From Sediminibacterium roseum (GTDB lineage: Bacteria; Bacteroidota; Bacteroidia; Chitinophagales; Chitinophagaceae), in assembly GCF_009939005.1 (NCBI RefSeq), contig NZ_JAACJS010000011.1:1-64000 (forward strand): DNA of 64,000 nt, read 5' to 3'. A program made the position numbers and the translations under genes. Below, piece after piece: positions 35,047 through 44,484 of the stretch. Below the pieces are notes generated by a model that had not been told where the DNA came from, searched no databases, and worked only from the letters and a program-made list of their open reading frames with translations. The stretch's first letter is position 1; each line of letters starts with the position of its first letter.

Positions 35047-36804
35047 TTAAGAAATTTTGCGTTCCAACCATAAAAATCCGGAACATATTATGAACGGTAA
35101 GAAAAACCAAAACGGCGATACCGGTTTTTCTTCCTCCCCTCCTGTCTGCACCCTGTTTGCCCTGCTGTTCTGCTGCCGCATTACAAAATTTTCCGTTGCC
35201 TGCATCCGGGCCGTTCCATCTAAATAACGCCAGTCATTTTTTTCATATACATACCAGTTGTATACAAGATCCCCATATACAAAAGGCGTTTGCCAACCCG
35301 ATTCTTTCGGCCACCAACGGGTTTGCCAGCGATAAGGAACCAGCGGATCCTGCGCAAACGATGGTTTGGCATTTGCTGTTTTTACAACAGGCACCGTTTC
35401 CCCCGGTGTTTCCAAGATCACCTCCACCGGTTTGTTCAATACCGGTAATGCAGGGGTAATGGATAGCTTACTGCCCGAGGTATTTTGCCGTCCTGCTTTC
35501 TGCAGCAAAAGATCCCAAAGCGCATAATAACTTCCGTTGTTTCCCGAAAGCAACCACGCATAGGTATTGTTCAACGTTGTAAACAATATTTTTCCCGCTC
35601 CCTCTGTAACCACCGCCGCCACCGTATTCGAAGCGGAGTCCTGCACCAGCGCCTGCATGCCATTCTGCATGCGGATGAACTGGGCCTGCTCAACGGGCAA
35701 CATCTTATTTTCGTTGCCGCGGAAAAAAAGCCTGAGATGCACAGGCTGTTTACCCGGCAATTGAAACAGGCGGAAAGGCCGGGTATACCATTCGCGCGTT
35801 GAGGCAATGGTGTCTGACTTAACGATCAATCCCATGCCTTTGCTGTTCACCTGCCTGTACACCACATCCCGTTCCGTGGCCGGAAGCATCGCCAACGATG
35901 CTTCGTCGCTCACCACCACATCAAAACTATCCAGCAACGCTGATGTAATGCGATCGGGAGAAGCATTTGAAACATTGAATGCCGACCTGTCAAATTTATT
36001 TTTGCTGATGGTTGTTTTTGTTACAACACCATACCCGTTTTGCGACAGCCAGTCTTTCAGAAATTTATTTTCAAAATCAGGAGACGCCGAAAGGATCATC
36101 ACCTTCACATTTTGTGCGGGCAACACTTCAACAGGTATGGGTTCTTTCTCGATCGTATCTTTTCCCTGCCGTACAGCCAGCGAAAAAAGCGCCCTGCCGT
36201 TTTGTTTGGGAACCGTTTGTAATACAAATGATTTTGTCTGATGCGCCGGTATATTGACCGAATCAAGATTTGCATTAAACCCGATCAGCAACAGCACAAC
36301 CGGATCACTGGTTTCGTTTTGATAGGTTCCCTGTACAGACAGTGTCTCTCCCTTCCGCAACTGCCTGTTCCAGCTTGCGGCAACAATTCCCGCGTTCACG
36401 GGCGATGGGTGATAAACAATTTCCTGTCCATCGATCATTGCCAGCTCATCGTTGGAGAATCCATATCCAAAAACATGAACCGTATCGTACCGTTCTTTTT
36501 CTCCCGAAAGGAATGCGTCTTTTTCTACGATGGGTGCGCCGGGCTTTTTGTTTTTGCGGAAAGACAGCATACTATCGTTCAACGCACCACCGGTTGCTAC
36601 AAGTATTTCGCGCCCCGTGTTCGTTTTCTTTTTGGTAAAACCGATCGGTAAGCCCATGCACGCAAGACAAACAACCGCCCCCGCAGAAGCAACCATGCGC
36701 GGCACCAACCTCGCTTTGTTTGCGCGACGCCATTCTTTCCTGCACAACACAAACAGTAAAACTGCTGAAGCAGAGATCACTATGATAGTCCACGCGCCCA
36801 TCAA
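35047..36804 (-). CDS. Membrane protein with GATase-like periplasmic segment (MoxR locus)
   Basis: This 585-residue protein is not recognised by a named family with certainty. It has two N-terminal TM helices (about 5-20 and 36-55), a long soluble part, and a C-terminal TM helix (about 564-580) with a short basic end. The segment from about 235 (VKVMILSASPDFENKFLKDW, then VVVSDEASLAMLPATERD) resembles the class-I glutamine-amidotransferase-like fold often found in vWA/BatA-type membrane proteins, but I see no Cys-His-Glu triad. Its start overlaps the end of the upstream gene by 4 nt (ATGA type), which indicates translational coupling. Its role is unknown; context links it to the MoxR/TldD locus. 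Confidence 0.75.
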   Translation of the reverse strand: MMGAWTIIVISASAVLLFVLCRKEWRRANKARLVPRMVASAGAVVCLACMGLPIGFTKKKTNTGREILVATGGALNDSMLSFRKNKKPGAPIVEKDAFLSGEKERYDTVHVFGYGFSNDELAMIDGQEIVYHPSPVNAGIVAASWNRQLRKGETLSVQGTYQNETSDPVVLLLIGFNANLDSVNIPAHQTKSFVLQTVPKQNGRALFSLAVRQGKDTIEKEPIPVEVLPAQNVKVMILSASPDFENKFLKDWLSQNGYGVVTKTTISKNKFDRSAFNVSNASPDRITSALLDSFDVVVSDEASLAMLPATERDVVYRQVNSKGMGLIVKSDTIASTREWYTRPFRLFQLPGKQPVHLRLFFRGNENKMLPVEQAQFIRMQNGMQALVQDSASNTVAAVVTEGAGKILFTTLNNTYAWLLSGNNGSYYALWDLLLQKAGRQNTSGSKLSITPALPVLNKPVEVILETPGETVPVVKTANAKPSFAQDPLVPYRWQTRWWPKESGWQTPFVYGDLVYNWYVYEKNDWRYLDGTARMQATENFVMRQQNSRANRVQTGGEEEKPVSPFWFFLPFIICSGFLWLERKIS

Positions 36805-38915
36805 TTGTTTTGTTTTTGAAGGTTCCTGAAATACACATCCTGTAACGATGTGCGTGGCGATGTTGTTCTTTTTGAGGGAAGCAACGCAGGGGCATCCGCA
36901 ATTTTCTGCAGCGCTCTCTGGGCGCTGGCAATATCTGCAGCGGTGGCCCGTCTGTTTTCCTGCATGGCTGTGATTATTTTTTTCATCGATTCCAATCCAT
37001 CCAGGTAAACCGCGGGTTCTTTTGCCGCATAATTACCGAGTTGTGCGGAAGCGAGCCGCAACGTTTGAACAGACTTTTCATTCGTGGTCCTTTCTTTTTT
37101 GAGATGCTCCAATACCGGCAGGGCATTGCGTATGCTTTCAACGACATCGTCTGGCCTGCTGCGTCTGGTGTTTACCGATGGCTCAACGATCTTTTCGAGT
37201 TTGCCCGTCAATCGTTTCTCCAGTTTGATCGGCGCGGTTTTGATGCTCGTTTTGGCAACATAGGCCCTTGATTTCTGCTGCAGGTCCTTCAACAAACGCA
37301 ATGCCTTGTAAGCATAAGGCAATGCTTCTTTGGGTTTGAACAATCGCAGCTGCAATTCAGCGTTCCACATTTCGGTAAGCGTTGCCTTCAATTGTTTTTT
37401 TGTTTCGGGATCGAGGAAGGTGGCATCTTCGGCATTGTCGTGGTGATCCGTAAAGGCATCCAGTATCACCGCCGCGTTGCCAAAATCACCGGGATTGCCA
37501 AGGTCAGCGCCTGCTACATCTTCATTCGACGTGGCTTCCTCGCCTAAAAACTTGCCGTAGCGCAACCGCAACAATTTCTGGTCTATCCCGAGGTTATTGC
37601 TCCGGTTGTTGAAGTTCTCCGCCGTTGCCGTATCCCTGTCGCGCAGCAACTGCTCCGCATCGAGAATGATCTGGCGCTGGCTCCTGAAATAATCGGGTTT
37701 GAGGTTTACACCGTTGAGCAGACCTTCCATGGCCATCAGCTTTGCGGTGTCTGTTATCGTTACGATATAGATATCGGAACGTTTTTCCTGGTCATGGTTG
37801 TCTATCGCAGAAAGATAAAAATACAGTTCGTCACCGGGCTCCATTCCCAATGCACGCAGGCCGATCATCTTCTGCAAGGCATATTGTAAACGCTTCTCCG
37901 CAAACGAAACGCCAAACGAAATTTTCTGGGCCTTGAATGTGACCGCCTCGCCGCTTCCTTTTGCAACCGTGGCGTTGATCACTACATCCTTCACACCGTA
38001 ATCATCTGAAACATTCGCTTGTATGTTTACCCGCTCGGGGTCTCCGTACTCGATAACCGTACTGGGTTTAGGTGATGCGATGGTGATCACGGGCGCGTTG
38101 TCTTTTTTCACTTCGATGCGGTACAACTCAGACAATGTACCATCGATCTTCAACTGGTAAAAACCTGAATGATCTATTTTCCTTTCTGTTGTCCATTTGA
38201 GGTTTGCCGAGCCAGGTTTCAGTGATACGGCCAGCGAATCGTTGTAGATAAATTTCACTTCTTTCGCTGCACTGTGTAATGTGACGGCCCATTCAACCAT
38301 TGCCCCTTCCTCCACCTCAATGTTCATGCTTCGCTGTGCACGAATGGGTTTGCCGGTGTAAGCGGGCGGGATCATTTTAACGGCCACATCCTTTACGCCG
38401 GCGGGCATTACCGCGTTTTCAGTTGCAACCGTTCCGGCAGCCGGTTGATCTTTTTTCCCGTCTTTCCATTTGAAAGCCACCAGCAACAAAATTGATATCA
38501 AAACAGAAACCAAAACGGCAAGAAGTGGTTCCCACATTTTTTTATACAGCGCTGGTTCTTCTGCCTGTGTTAATGCAGTTGCCGTTTTATTAACCTGTAA
38601 ACGTTGAAGCAGGTTGAGAGCAGACTGATCCTCCAGTAACAATTCAGTGCTTTCTTCGAGCGTCGGATAGTTTGTATTGAGGAACCGCGCCACATCAACA
38701 TCGGTGATCCTCCACGACCTGTCTATGCTCGTTACAAAAGGCAACTGGCCCACCAGCACGATCACTACCACCCATACCCATCCTCCTGCAAAATGATGTA
38801 CCAGCAATGCCACGGGCAGCAACAACGCGATCGTAAACAACAGCAAGGAAACAAACCTTACGGCTCTCCATTTCTTACGAATGCGGCGGATGATATGCAG
38901 GGCCTGGTCACGCAT
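36801..38915 (-). CDS. DUF4175-like membrane protein
   Basis: This 704-residue protein starts with two TM helices (about 20-60, LLLFTIALLLPVALLVHHFA) and has a third near residue 130-150 (VLVSVLISILLLVAF). A large soluble part follows, with Ig-like strands (about 180-300) and long charged helices (about 400-700) rich in Glu, Lys and Gln. The order matches DUF4175-type proteins that sit beside MoxR, DUF58 and BatA genes. It overlaps both neighbours: 8 nt with the BatA-type gene and 4 nt with the next gene. The function is unknown; a membrane-anchored scaffold for the MoxR system is an inference. Confidence 0.72.
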   Translation of the reverse strand: MRDQALHIIRRIRKKWRAVRFVSLLLFTIALLLPVALLVHHFAGGWVWVVVIVLVGQLPFVTSIDRSWRITDVDVARFLNTNYPTLEESTELLLEDQSALNLLQRLQVNKTATALTQAEEPALYKKMWEPLLAVLVSVLISILLLVAFKWKDGKKDQPAAGTVATENAVMPAGVKDVAVKMIPPAYTGKPIRAQRSMNIEVEEGAMVEWAVTLHSAAKEVKFIYNDSLAVSLKPGSANLKWTTERKIDHSGFYQLKIDGTLSELYRIEVKKDNAPVITIASPKPSTVIEYGDPERVNIQANVSDDYGVKDVVINATVAKGSGEAVTFKAQKISFGVSFAEKRLQYALQKMIGLRALGMEPGDELYFYLSAIDNHDQEKRSDIYIVTITDTAKLMAMEGLLNGVNLKPDYFRSQRQIILDAEQLLRDRDTATAENFNNRSNNLGIDQKLLRLRYGKFLGEEATSNEDVAGADLGNPGDFGNAAVILDAFTDHHDNAEDATFLDPETKKQLKATLTEMWNAELQLRLFKPKEALPYAYKALRLLKDLQQKSRAYVAKTSIKTAPIKLEKRLTGKLEKIVEPSVNTRRSRPDDVVESIRNALPVLEHLKKERTTNEKSVQTLRLASAQLGNYAAKEPAVYLDGLESMKKIITAMQENRRATAADIASAQRALQKIADAPALLPSKRTTSPRTSLQDVYFRNLQKQNN

Positions 38916-40386
38916 CCGCTTTTATTTTTTTGATCCTGTATGAAAAATATCTTTCTGCGCAGAAAAGGATGAAGATAATCATCCAAAACACGCGTGCAGT
39001 TGCAGTGGCATCAACGGTATCGGCGGCGATCGTTTTCTGAACAGAACGCACTGTATCAAACTTCAACTGTGATTCGTCGATGCCCCGGTGATCCTTGTTG
39101 GCGCTTGCTGCAGGAAAGCCCCCGATCAATTCATAGATCCGCTGCGGAAAGGAGGCGTCCCACACAAGTTCGTTCCAGGATGGATTGAAATGTGTGAAGC
39201 ATTCGTACCTTATTTTCCCATCTTTGGTTTCTTTCGTCAGCAAGGGTACACCAAACGCATCGCGCCACTCTGTTTCATTTCTGTTTTGCCGGTAAGGAAC
39301 GCGTTGGTACAATTCTACCTTCGTGTAAATGTTTTTGTTGTCTTCTATCCATGATTCAACCGCAGCGGGCGTACCCTTCGCATAGCTAAAAATGCGACGG
39401 GCGTTTGCCTGTGCGGGAACATCGGCAGCAGACAACCAGAACAGCCAATCCTGGCCCGCCGCGACGTCCTGTGCTTTTGTAAATGTTTTCGAAAGTATTT
39501 TCCTTCCGGTAACCTGTTGTATCGATTGCAGGGCAGCCGCAACATATCGCGGGTCATCCACACCCGGCTCGGCAAAAATGGAAACACGAACAGGCGCCGT
39601 GTCTACAATTACTGGCGGGTCGTTTTTAAAGCCCACCTGCATGTTGCCCTCTGAAACCCCGATTGAAAAGGATCTTTGTACGGGCTGGTTGGCCGCGAGC
39701 ATTTCAATATGGTATGCCGTTCCTTCGCTTTTGGTTGTTCCCATCACAACAGCGATGCTGTCTCTTGTTGTTTCGTATGCACCTGCAATAAACGACTGAA
39801 CACTGTCGCCGTTCGAAAATGTTTTCCAGTTGAGTGCGATGCTGATCTCAGGCCGCTCACCGCTGAAATACTGCATCTCGTTTTCCGTAAAAAGGTAAAC
39901 GGGCATACCTGAAGGCAGTTGCCGGTCGAGCATCTTCAAAAGTTGCCAGTAGGATGTTTGTGTTGTTGCGGTATCGTTTACCGCTGCTTTTATTTTTGAA
40001 AGATCGGTTGCCGGGAACCCTTTCTTGAAAAAATGGAGGCGATAGCCCTCATTGCTCAAAGAATCGATCAGCAACCTGTGCCTGTCGTACGCCTTTCCTG
40101 CATTTTTTTCCTGTACCACGATCCATCCTTTCTGCTTTGATGTATTCTGCCAGTAAGGTTTTGCAAGGAGCAACGCGAGTAAAATGATCAGCAAACAACG
40201 CAGCAGCAAAAGAAATAGCTCTGTGAAACGCAAACTTCTTGCGCGCTGCTGCGCGGTGCTGGCGAGCAATTCTATGCTTCCGATCTTCAACGTCTTTCCC
40301 TGCCGGGTGTTCCACAAATGGATCACCACCGGGACGATGATCCCCGCGGAAGTCAATAGCCATATGGGTTGTAGCAGGTGAAGCAA
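38908..40386 (-). CDS. BatA-domain membrane protein
   Basis: This 492-residue protein opens with the BatA/aerotolerance N-terminal domain: two TM helices with IVPVVIHLWNTRQGKTLKIG between them (about 10-80). A periplasmic-type region (85-460) follows and a final TM helix (about 467-485) precedes a basic tail. It is located 2 nt after the DUF58 gene. The vWA MIDAS motif found in some relatives is not visible, so it resembles the BatA-like scaffolds of MoxR-DUF58 loci. The stop overlaps the next gene by 8 nt. Confidence 0.83.
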   Translation of the reverse strand: MLHLLQPIWLLTSAGIIVPVVIHLWNTRQGKTLKIGSIELLASTAQQRARSLRFTELFLLLLRCLLIILLALLLAKPYWQNTSKQKGWIVVQEKNAGKAYDRHRLLIDSLSNEGYRLHFFKKGFPATDLSKIKAAVNDTATTQTSYWQLLKMLDRQLPSGMPVYLFTENEMQYFSGERPEISIALNWKTFSNGDSVQSFIAGAYETTRDSIAVVMGTTKSEGTAYHIEMLAANQPVQRSFSIGVSEGNMQVGFKNDPPVIVDTAPVRVSIFAEPGVDDPRYVAAALQSIQQVTGRKILSKTFTKAQDVAAGQDWLFWLSAADVPAQANARRIFSYAKGTPAAVESWIEDNKNIYTKVELYQRVPYRQNRNETEWRDAFGVPLLTKETKDGKIRYECFTHFNPSWNELVWDASFPQRIYELIGGFPAASANKDHRGIDESQLKFDTVRSVQKTIAADTVDATATARVFWMIIFILFCAERYFSYRIKKIKADA

Positions 40387-40388
40387 GG

Positions 40389-41276
40389 TTATACTTTTAA
40401 TTTAACGCGCTGGTTCAGGAAATCACGCAATACCTGGTCTATCGGCTGCTGCATGTTCACCAGCCTGTAAAAAATACCGCGGTCGAGGAGCTCTGTCCGC
40501 AGTGACGCTAAATATTCATCCAGCTTTTGCTGGTAAGACACAAGCGATTGCCTTGTTTCAACAGGGATCTTCTCTCCTGTTTCAAGATCTTCCAGCGATG
40601 TATATCCTTTGTAATCGAGTTCCAGTTCGTTGTTTCCCATCAGGTGAAAAACAATGATCTCGTGTTTCATCAGCGACAATGAATCGAGCAAACGCATGAT
40701 CTCTCCATTCTTCTGGTAAAAATCTGTGATAAACACCAGCAGCTCTTTTTTATTGCTGCCCGAAAAAATCTCTTTGTATTGTACGGGATCGGTGAAGTTT
40801 CCTTTCGGAGAAATGGTTTCAAGCTGGTAATAAAAACGCGACATGTGCTGATGATCCTTTTTAGCGGGCAGCATAAAAAGCGAATCGTTCTTAAACACAT
40901 AAAGCCCAACTGAGTCGTTCTGGATATTGGCCAGACAACCCAATGATGCTGCGATGTACCGTGCAAACTCCATTTTAGTATAACCACTGTCTTCGTGGTT
41001 CATCGATGCACTTGCATCCACCAGGAAGCGGATGGCGATGCTGGTCTCGATCTCCGACTCACGGATGTAATACCTGTCTGATCGCGCATACATCTTCCAA
41101 TCGAGCTGGCGCAGGTCATCACCAGGCTGGTAGCTCCTGTATTGGCTGAACTCCAGTCCCGGCCCCTTCACCTTACTTTTATTGATCCCCGCCATAAACC
41201 CATCCACTGTTGTCTTCGCAGCCAACGGCAGGTTCTTGATTGCCATGATGGTTTTAGGATCCAGTAAACGAGACAT
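40389..41276 (-). CDS. DUF58 vWA-like protein
   Basis: This 295-residue protein carries the DUF58 signature (SQYRSYQPGDDLRQLDWKMYARS, about 44-66) and a vWA-type metal site DASASM (D87, S89, S91). DUF58 proteins accompany MoxR ATPases and are thought to bind folded or assembling client proteins. It has no clear TM helix. An unusual intergenic repeat of 120 nt separates it from moxR. The BatA-type gene follows after 2 nt. Confidence 0.9.
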   Translation of the reverse strand: MSRLLDPKTIMAIKNLPLAAKTTVDGFMAGINKSKVKGPGLEFSQYRSYQPGDDLRQLDWKMYARSDRYYIRESEIETSIAIRFLVDASASMNHEDSGYTKMEFARYIAASLGCLANIQNDSVGLYVFKNDSLFMLPAKKDHQHMSRFYYQLETISPKGNFTDPVQYKEIFSGSNKKELLVFITDFYQKNGEIMRLLDSLSLMKHEIIVFHLMGNNELELDYKGYTSLEDLETGEKIPVETRQSLVSYQQKLDEYLASLRTELLDRGIFYRLVNMQQPIDQVLRDFLNQRVKLKV

Positions 41277-41311
41277 GATTGAGGTGTAATTGAATAAGAA
41301 ACTGAATAATT

Positions 41312-41403
41312 GGAATTAGGAATTAGTAATTAGGAATTAGGAATTAAAAATTATCAACTAGATAACCACTAATTCTTAATTCCTAATTCCTAATTCTTAA
41401 TTT
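41312..41403. repeat. Inverted heptamer arrays between moxR and the DUF58 gene
   Basis: The left array (41312-41346) has five GGAATTA-type units, the third being GTAATTA. The right array (41371-41398) has four degenerate AATTCTT/AATTCCT units in inverse orientation. Between them are about 24 nt. On RNA the arms could form a long AU-rich hairpin. Bases 41312-41345 equal the exact reverse complement of 12762-12795. The right array carries the stop codon of moxR (TAA at 41397) and has the same ATTTATCGGTT flank as the other locus. Confidence 0.82.
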
Positions 41404-42395
41404 ATCGGTTTCGGTCTTTTTAACGTTTTAATCAACTCTTCCGTGACCTTATCTGCGATCACGTTTTCCGCATCGGCCTTGAAATTCATCAGCACCCTGT
41501 GGCGCAATACGGGGTAAGCCATGGCGTGGATGTCTTCCATAAGAACGGCGTACCTGCCTTTGCAAAGCGCGCGTGCCTTTGAAGTGAGTATGAGGCTTTG
41601 CCCGGCGCGTGTACCCGCACCCCAGCGTACCCATTCTTTTACAAAAGCACTGTCGGTTGTATCGGGTCTTGTTGCGCGTACAATATTGCTTACGTATTGA
41701 ACAAGATCATCGTTGATGCTTACTTCGCGCACGAGCCTTTGCAGTTCCTGTATCTCGGCTGCGCCAAGTATGGGTTGTATCGCAACTTTTTTGCTTCCCG
41801 TGGTGCTGCTCAGTACCTGTATCTCTTCCTGCGCCGTTGGATAATCGATCTTGATATAGAGCAGGAACCTGTCGAGCTGCGCCTCCGGTAACGGATAGGT
41901 ACCTGCCTGCTCTATCGGGTTTTGCGTGGCGAGAATAAAGAAGGGCCTGTCGAGCGGGTAGGTTTGACCGCCATACGTCACTTCAAACTCCTGCATCGCC
42001 TCCAGCAGGGCCGATTGTGTTTTGGGTGGTGTTCTGTTGATCTCATCCGCCAGGATGATATTTGCGAACAACGGCCCCTTGTTGAATTTGAAAAAACGCT
42101 TCCCTGTAACATGATCCTCTTCCAGTATCTCCGTGCCGATGATGTCTGTGGGCATGAGGTCGGGTGTAAACTGTATGCGGCGGAACGAAAGGTGCAATGC
42201 CTGCGACATTGTTTTCACCATTAATGTTTTTGCGAGGCCGGGCACTCCTTCCAGCAAACAATGGCCGCCGGCAAGAAGGGCCACTATGATCTCATCGAGT
42301 ACGGCGTCTTGTCCAACAATGATCTTCTGGATCTCATCTTTCAGTTGCGATAATTTTACAAGCAGTTCTTTCACCTTTGTTTCTGTCGTCTCCAA
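41397..42395 (-). CDS. MoxR-family AAA+ ATPase
   Basis: This 332-residue ATPase has Walker A EGVPGLAKT (about 49-57), Walker B IILADEIN (D117/E118) and a C-terminal lid domain. MoxR proteins act as chaperones for vWA-domain partners such as the DUF58 and BatA-type products encoded downstream. The start is a TTG at 42395; upstream in frame a stop occurs at about 42420 with no ATG or GTG, so TTG is the only good choice. The stop codon lies inside a heptamer repeat array. The gene is divergent from the DUF4159 gene, 315 nt apart. Confidence 0.93.
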   Translation of the reverse strand: METTETKVKELLVKLSQLKDEIQKIIVGQDAVLDEIIVALLAGGHCLLEGVPGLAKTLMVKTMSQALHLSFRRIQFTPDLMPTDIIGTEILEEDHVTGKRFFKFNKGPLFANIILADEINRTPPKTQSALLEAMQEFEVTYGGQTYPLDRPFFILATQNPIEQAGTYPLPEAQLDRFLLYIKIDYPTAQEEIQVLSSTTGSKKVAIQPILGAAEIQELQRLVREVSINDDLVQYVSNIVRATRPDTTDSAFVKEWVRWGAGTRAGQSLILTSKARALCKGRYAVLMEDIHAMAYPVLRHRVLMNFKADAENVIADKVTEELIKTLKRPKPIN

Positions 42396-42710
42396 AGCAA
42401 TAATTTTAGGGTCGGTAGATCAGTTAATAACCAGTTACGAGGCATGAAGCAGGATCAGGAAACCAACAGATCTTTGGGTCTGTCGTTCACACTTCGCACC
42501 ATTCATCGTTACCGTTGGAAATTATAGAAAAAACGCGAGAATTGAGGCGAATGAGAGGACTGTGCGCCAAAATTATGATGAATGGATGAACAGGGCGGGC
42601 AAACTTTCCTTTCTTTGAAAGGATTTACATTATATGATAAAATATTAATCTGAACAGATCTGATCGCCGCGCTTTATATTCGTTCTGCGGCTATACCGGA
42701 AAGATTGATC
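42396..42710. other. Divergent control region between moxR and DUF4159 gene
   Basis: These 315 nt hold no gene. A possible -7 element TATATTCG (42675-42682) precedes the DUF4159 start by about 30 nt and differs from TAnnTTTG by one base. Small inverted sequences occur, such as ACAGATC/GGTCTGT (about 42464-42481) and the palindrome CAGATCTG near 42656. No clear regulator site was recognised. Confidence 0.4.
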
Positions 42711-43331
42711 ATGTCGACACCGAAATTTACATTTACAAGGTTACGTTACCGTTCAGGCGACTGGGACACCGACCAGCGCATGCCCGCCAATGTGCTCAAC
42801 TCTCTTGTTGAGTATACCACCATCCCCATCAATACCCAGGAGAAAGTGATCGATCTTGGCAGCAATGATATTTTCACCGTTCCGTTCTGTTACCTCAGCG
42901 GCCACAAACTGGTGCAGTTTGATGCACAGGAAGCTGCCAATTTTAAAAAATACGTTCTTAATGGCGGCTTTGTTTTCGTAGACGATTGCAACCATGATAT
43001 CGACGGGCTCTTTGCCAAATCGTTTGAAGCGCAGATGGAGACCTTGTTTGGTGCGGGCGCCCTGAAAAAAATTCCCAATACGCACGATCTCTACAACTGC
43101 TTTTTCAAATTCGAAAAAGGCCCACCCAACACGGGTTTTGAACTGAACGGATGGGGCGACGACCTGATACACGATTATCTCAAGGCCATTGAAGTAAATG
43201 GAAAGATAGGCGTGCTGTACAGCAACAAGGATTACGGCTGCGAATGGGATTATGATTTCAGGAACAAAAGATTTTTGTCTGAAGACAATACGAAATTCAG
43301 CGTCAACATCATCACGTACGCCATGCGGTAA
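42711..43331 (+). CDS. DUF4159-family protein
   Basis: This 206-residue protein matches DUF4159: FTFTRLRYRSGDWDTDQRMP near the start, then YVLNGGFVFVDDCNHD and a C-terminal EWDYDFRNKRFLSEDNTKF. The middle part resembles a GATase-like fold. ATG at 42711 is preferred to TTG at 42705. The family repeatedly occurs with MoxR, DUF58, BatA and DUF4175 genes, as here, where it is divergent from that run. There is no signal peptide, although DUF4159 proteins in other phyla may carry one. Function is unknown. Confidence 0.85.
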   Translation: MSTPKFTFTRLRYRSGDWDTDQRMPANVLNSLVEYTTIPINTQEKVIDLGSNDIFTVPFCYLSGHKLVQFDAQEAANFKKYVLNGGFVFVDDCNHDIDGLFAKSFEAQMETLFGAGALKKIPNTHDLYNCFFKFEKGPPNTGFELNGWGDDLIHDYLKAIEVNGKIGVLYSNKDYGCEWDYDFRNKRFLSEDNTKFSVNIITYAMR

Positions 43332-43348
43332 GACATCGCTGTAAACAA

Positions 43349-44329
43349 TTACTTTATCAGCCGTGGCGCCACACCTTCAAACGTGATCTTCACCGGTTCT
43401 ATTTCTCCTTTTTCATTGAACACCATTTTATCGATGCAAACCACGCGGTGGTTGCCATCTGTTTCGCCCAGGGGGCGGCGGTGATAAACGATGTACCATT
43501 CATCCGTACCGGGCACGTTGATCACGGAATGGTGTCCCGCACCGGTGGCCACCAGCGGATCCTGTTTGAGAACGGTGCCGATCCTTTTAAAAGGCCCGAA
43601 AGGAGAATCGCCTATTGCGTAAGCGACCTGGTAATTGGGGCCCGTCCACCCGCCTTCGCTCCACATGAAATAGTATTTGCCGTCTTTTTTAAACATAAAG
43701 GGCCCCTCAACATAACCTTCAGGAGTAATGGATCTGAAAGTGGTGCCGTCGGAAAACGGTTCCAGCGCCGTAAAATCCTTGTTGAGCCTCGCGATGTTGC
43801 AGTGTCTCCATCCGCCGTAGATAATATAATACTGGTTATCGGAATCCCTGAAAACAAACTGGTCGATGGGTTGCGCGCCATTGTAAAATTTATCGATCAG
43901 TGGTTTGCCGATATGATCCCTGAACGGGCCCTCCGGTTTGTCTGCAACAGCAACGCCAATGCCGCCTTTGGCGCTGTCGTTCTGGATATCGTTTGCCCCG
44001 AAAAACAAAAAATAACGACCATCTTTTTTCACGATCGCCGGCGCCCACATGGCGCGCCAGGCCCATTTGATGGAAGAGGTGTCGAGGATGCGTTCGTGTT
44101 TGGTCCAGTTTACCAGGTCAGGCGATGAAAATGCATCAAGGAAAACCTGCTGGTTATACTTAGCAGAATAAGTTGGGTAGATCCAATACGTTTTCCCAAA
44201 AACAGCCGCTTCGGGATCTGCGTACCAGCCGGGGAAAACCGGGTTGCCCGAAGTTTTCTTTTCCTGCGCCGGCGCCGCCGTTGATATACCGATCAGTAAG
44301 AAAAACCAGAGGAATATTCTTTTCTGCAT
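43349..44329 (-). CDS. Secreted glycoside hydrolase family 43
   Basis: This 326-residue enzyme has a signal peptide (1-21) and a single five-bladed propeller domain. The candidate catalytic residues are D38 (GWYADPE, general base), D156 (QPIDQFVF, pKa modulator) and E208 (GYVEGPFM, general acid). GH43 enzymes are arabinofuranosidases, xylosidases or related, so the target is probably hemicellulose or pectin side chains; subfamily cannot be set by eye. The ATG at 44329 is chosen because an upstream in-frame ATG gives a longer odd leader. A susC-susD locus lies 2.5 kb away on the same strand. Confidence 0.92.
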   Translation of the reverse strand: MQKRIFLWFFLLIGISTAAPAQEKKTSGNPVFPGWYADPEAAVFGKTYWIYPTYSAKYNQQVFLDAFSSPDLVNWTKHERILDTSSIKWAWRAMWAPAIVKKDGRYFLFFGANDIQNDSAKGGIGVAVADKPEGPFRDHIGKPLIDKFYNGAQPIDQFVFRDSDNQYYIIYGGWRHCNIARLNKDFTALEPFSDGTTFRSITPEGYVEGPFMFKKDGKYYFMWSEGGWTGPNYQVAYAIGDSPFGPFKRIGTVLKQDPLVATGAGHHSVINVPGTDEWYIVYHRRPLGETDGNHRVVCIDKMVFNEKGEIEPVKITFEGVAPRLIK

Positions 44330-44484
44330 GTTGTCTGGATTAGGAAAGAAAGATAGGAAGAAATAGCAGTCATTACAGAATTGCACGACGAAAAATTACA
44401 CCCCGCACAAGAAGGAACGTGTTGACTTGAAGGTATTATTTACACGGGAAGATCTATCAACAGAACGTTGACGAAAAACCGGGC

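Noticed and set aside
42705..42711. TTG start for the DUF4159 gene two codons upstream
   Set aside because: ATG at 42711 is a better start, and the extra two residues have no support.
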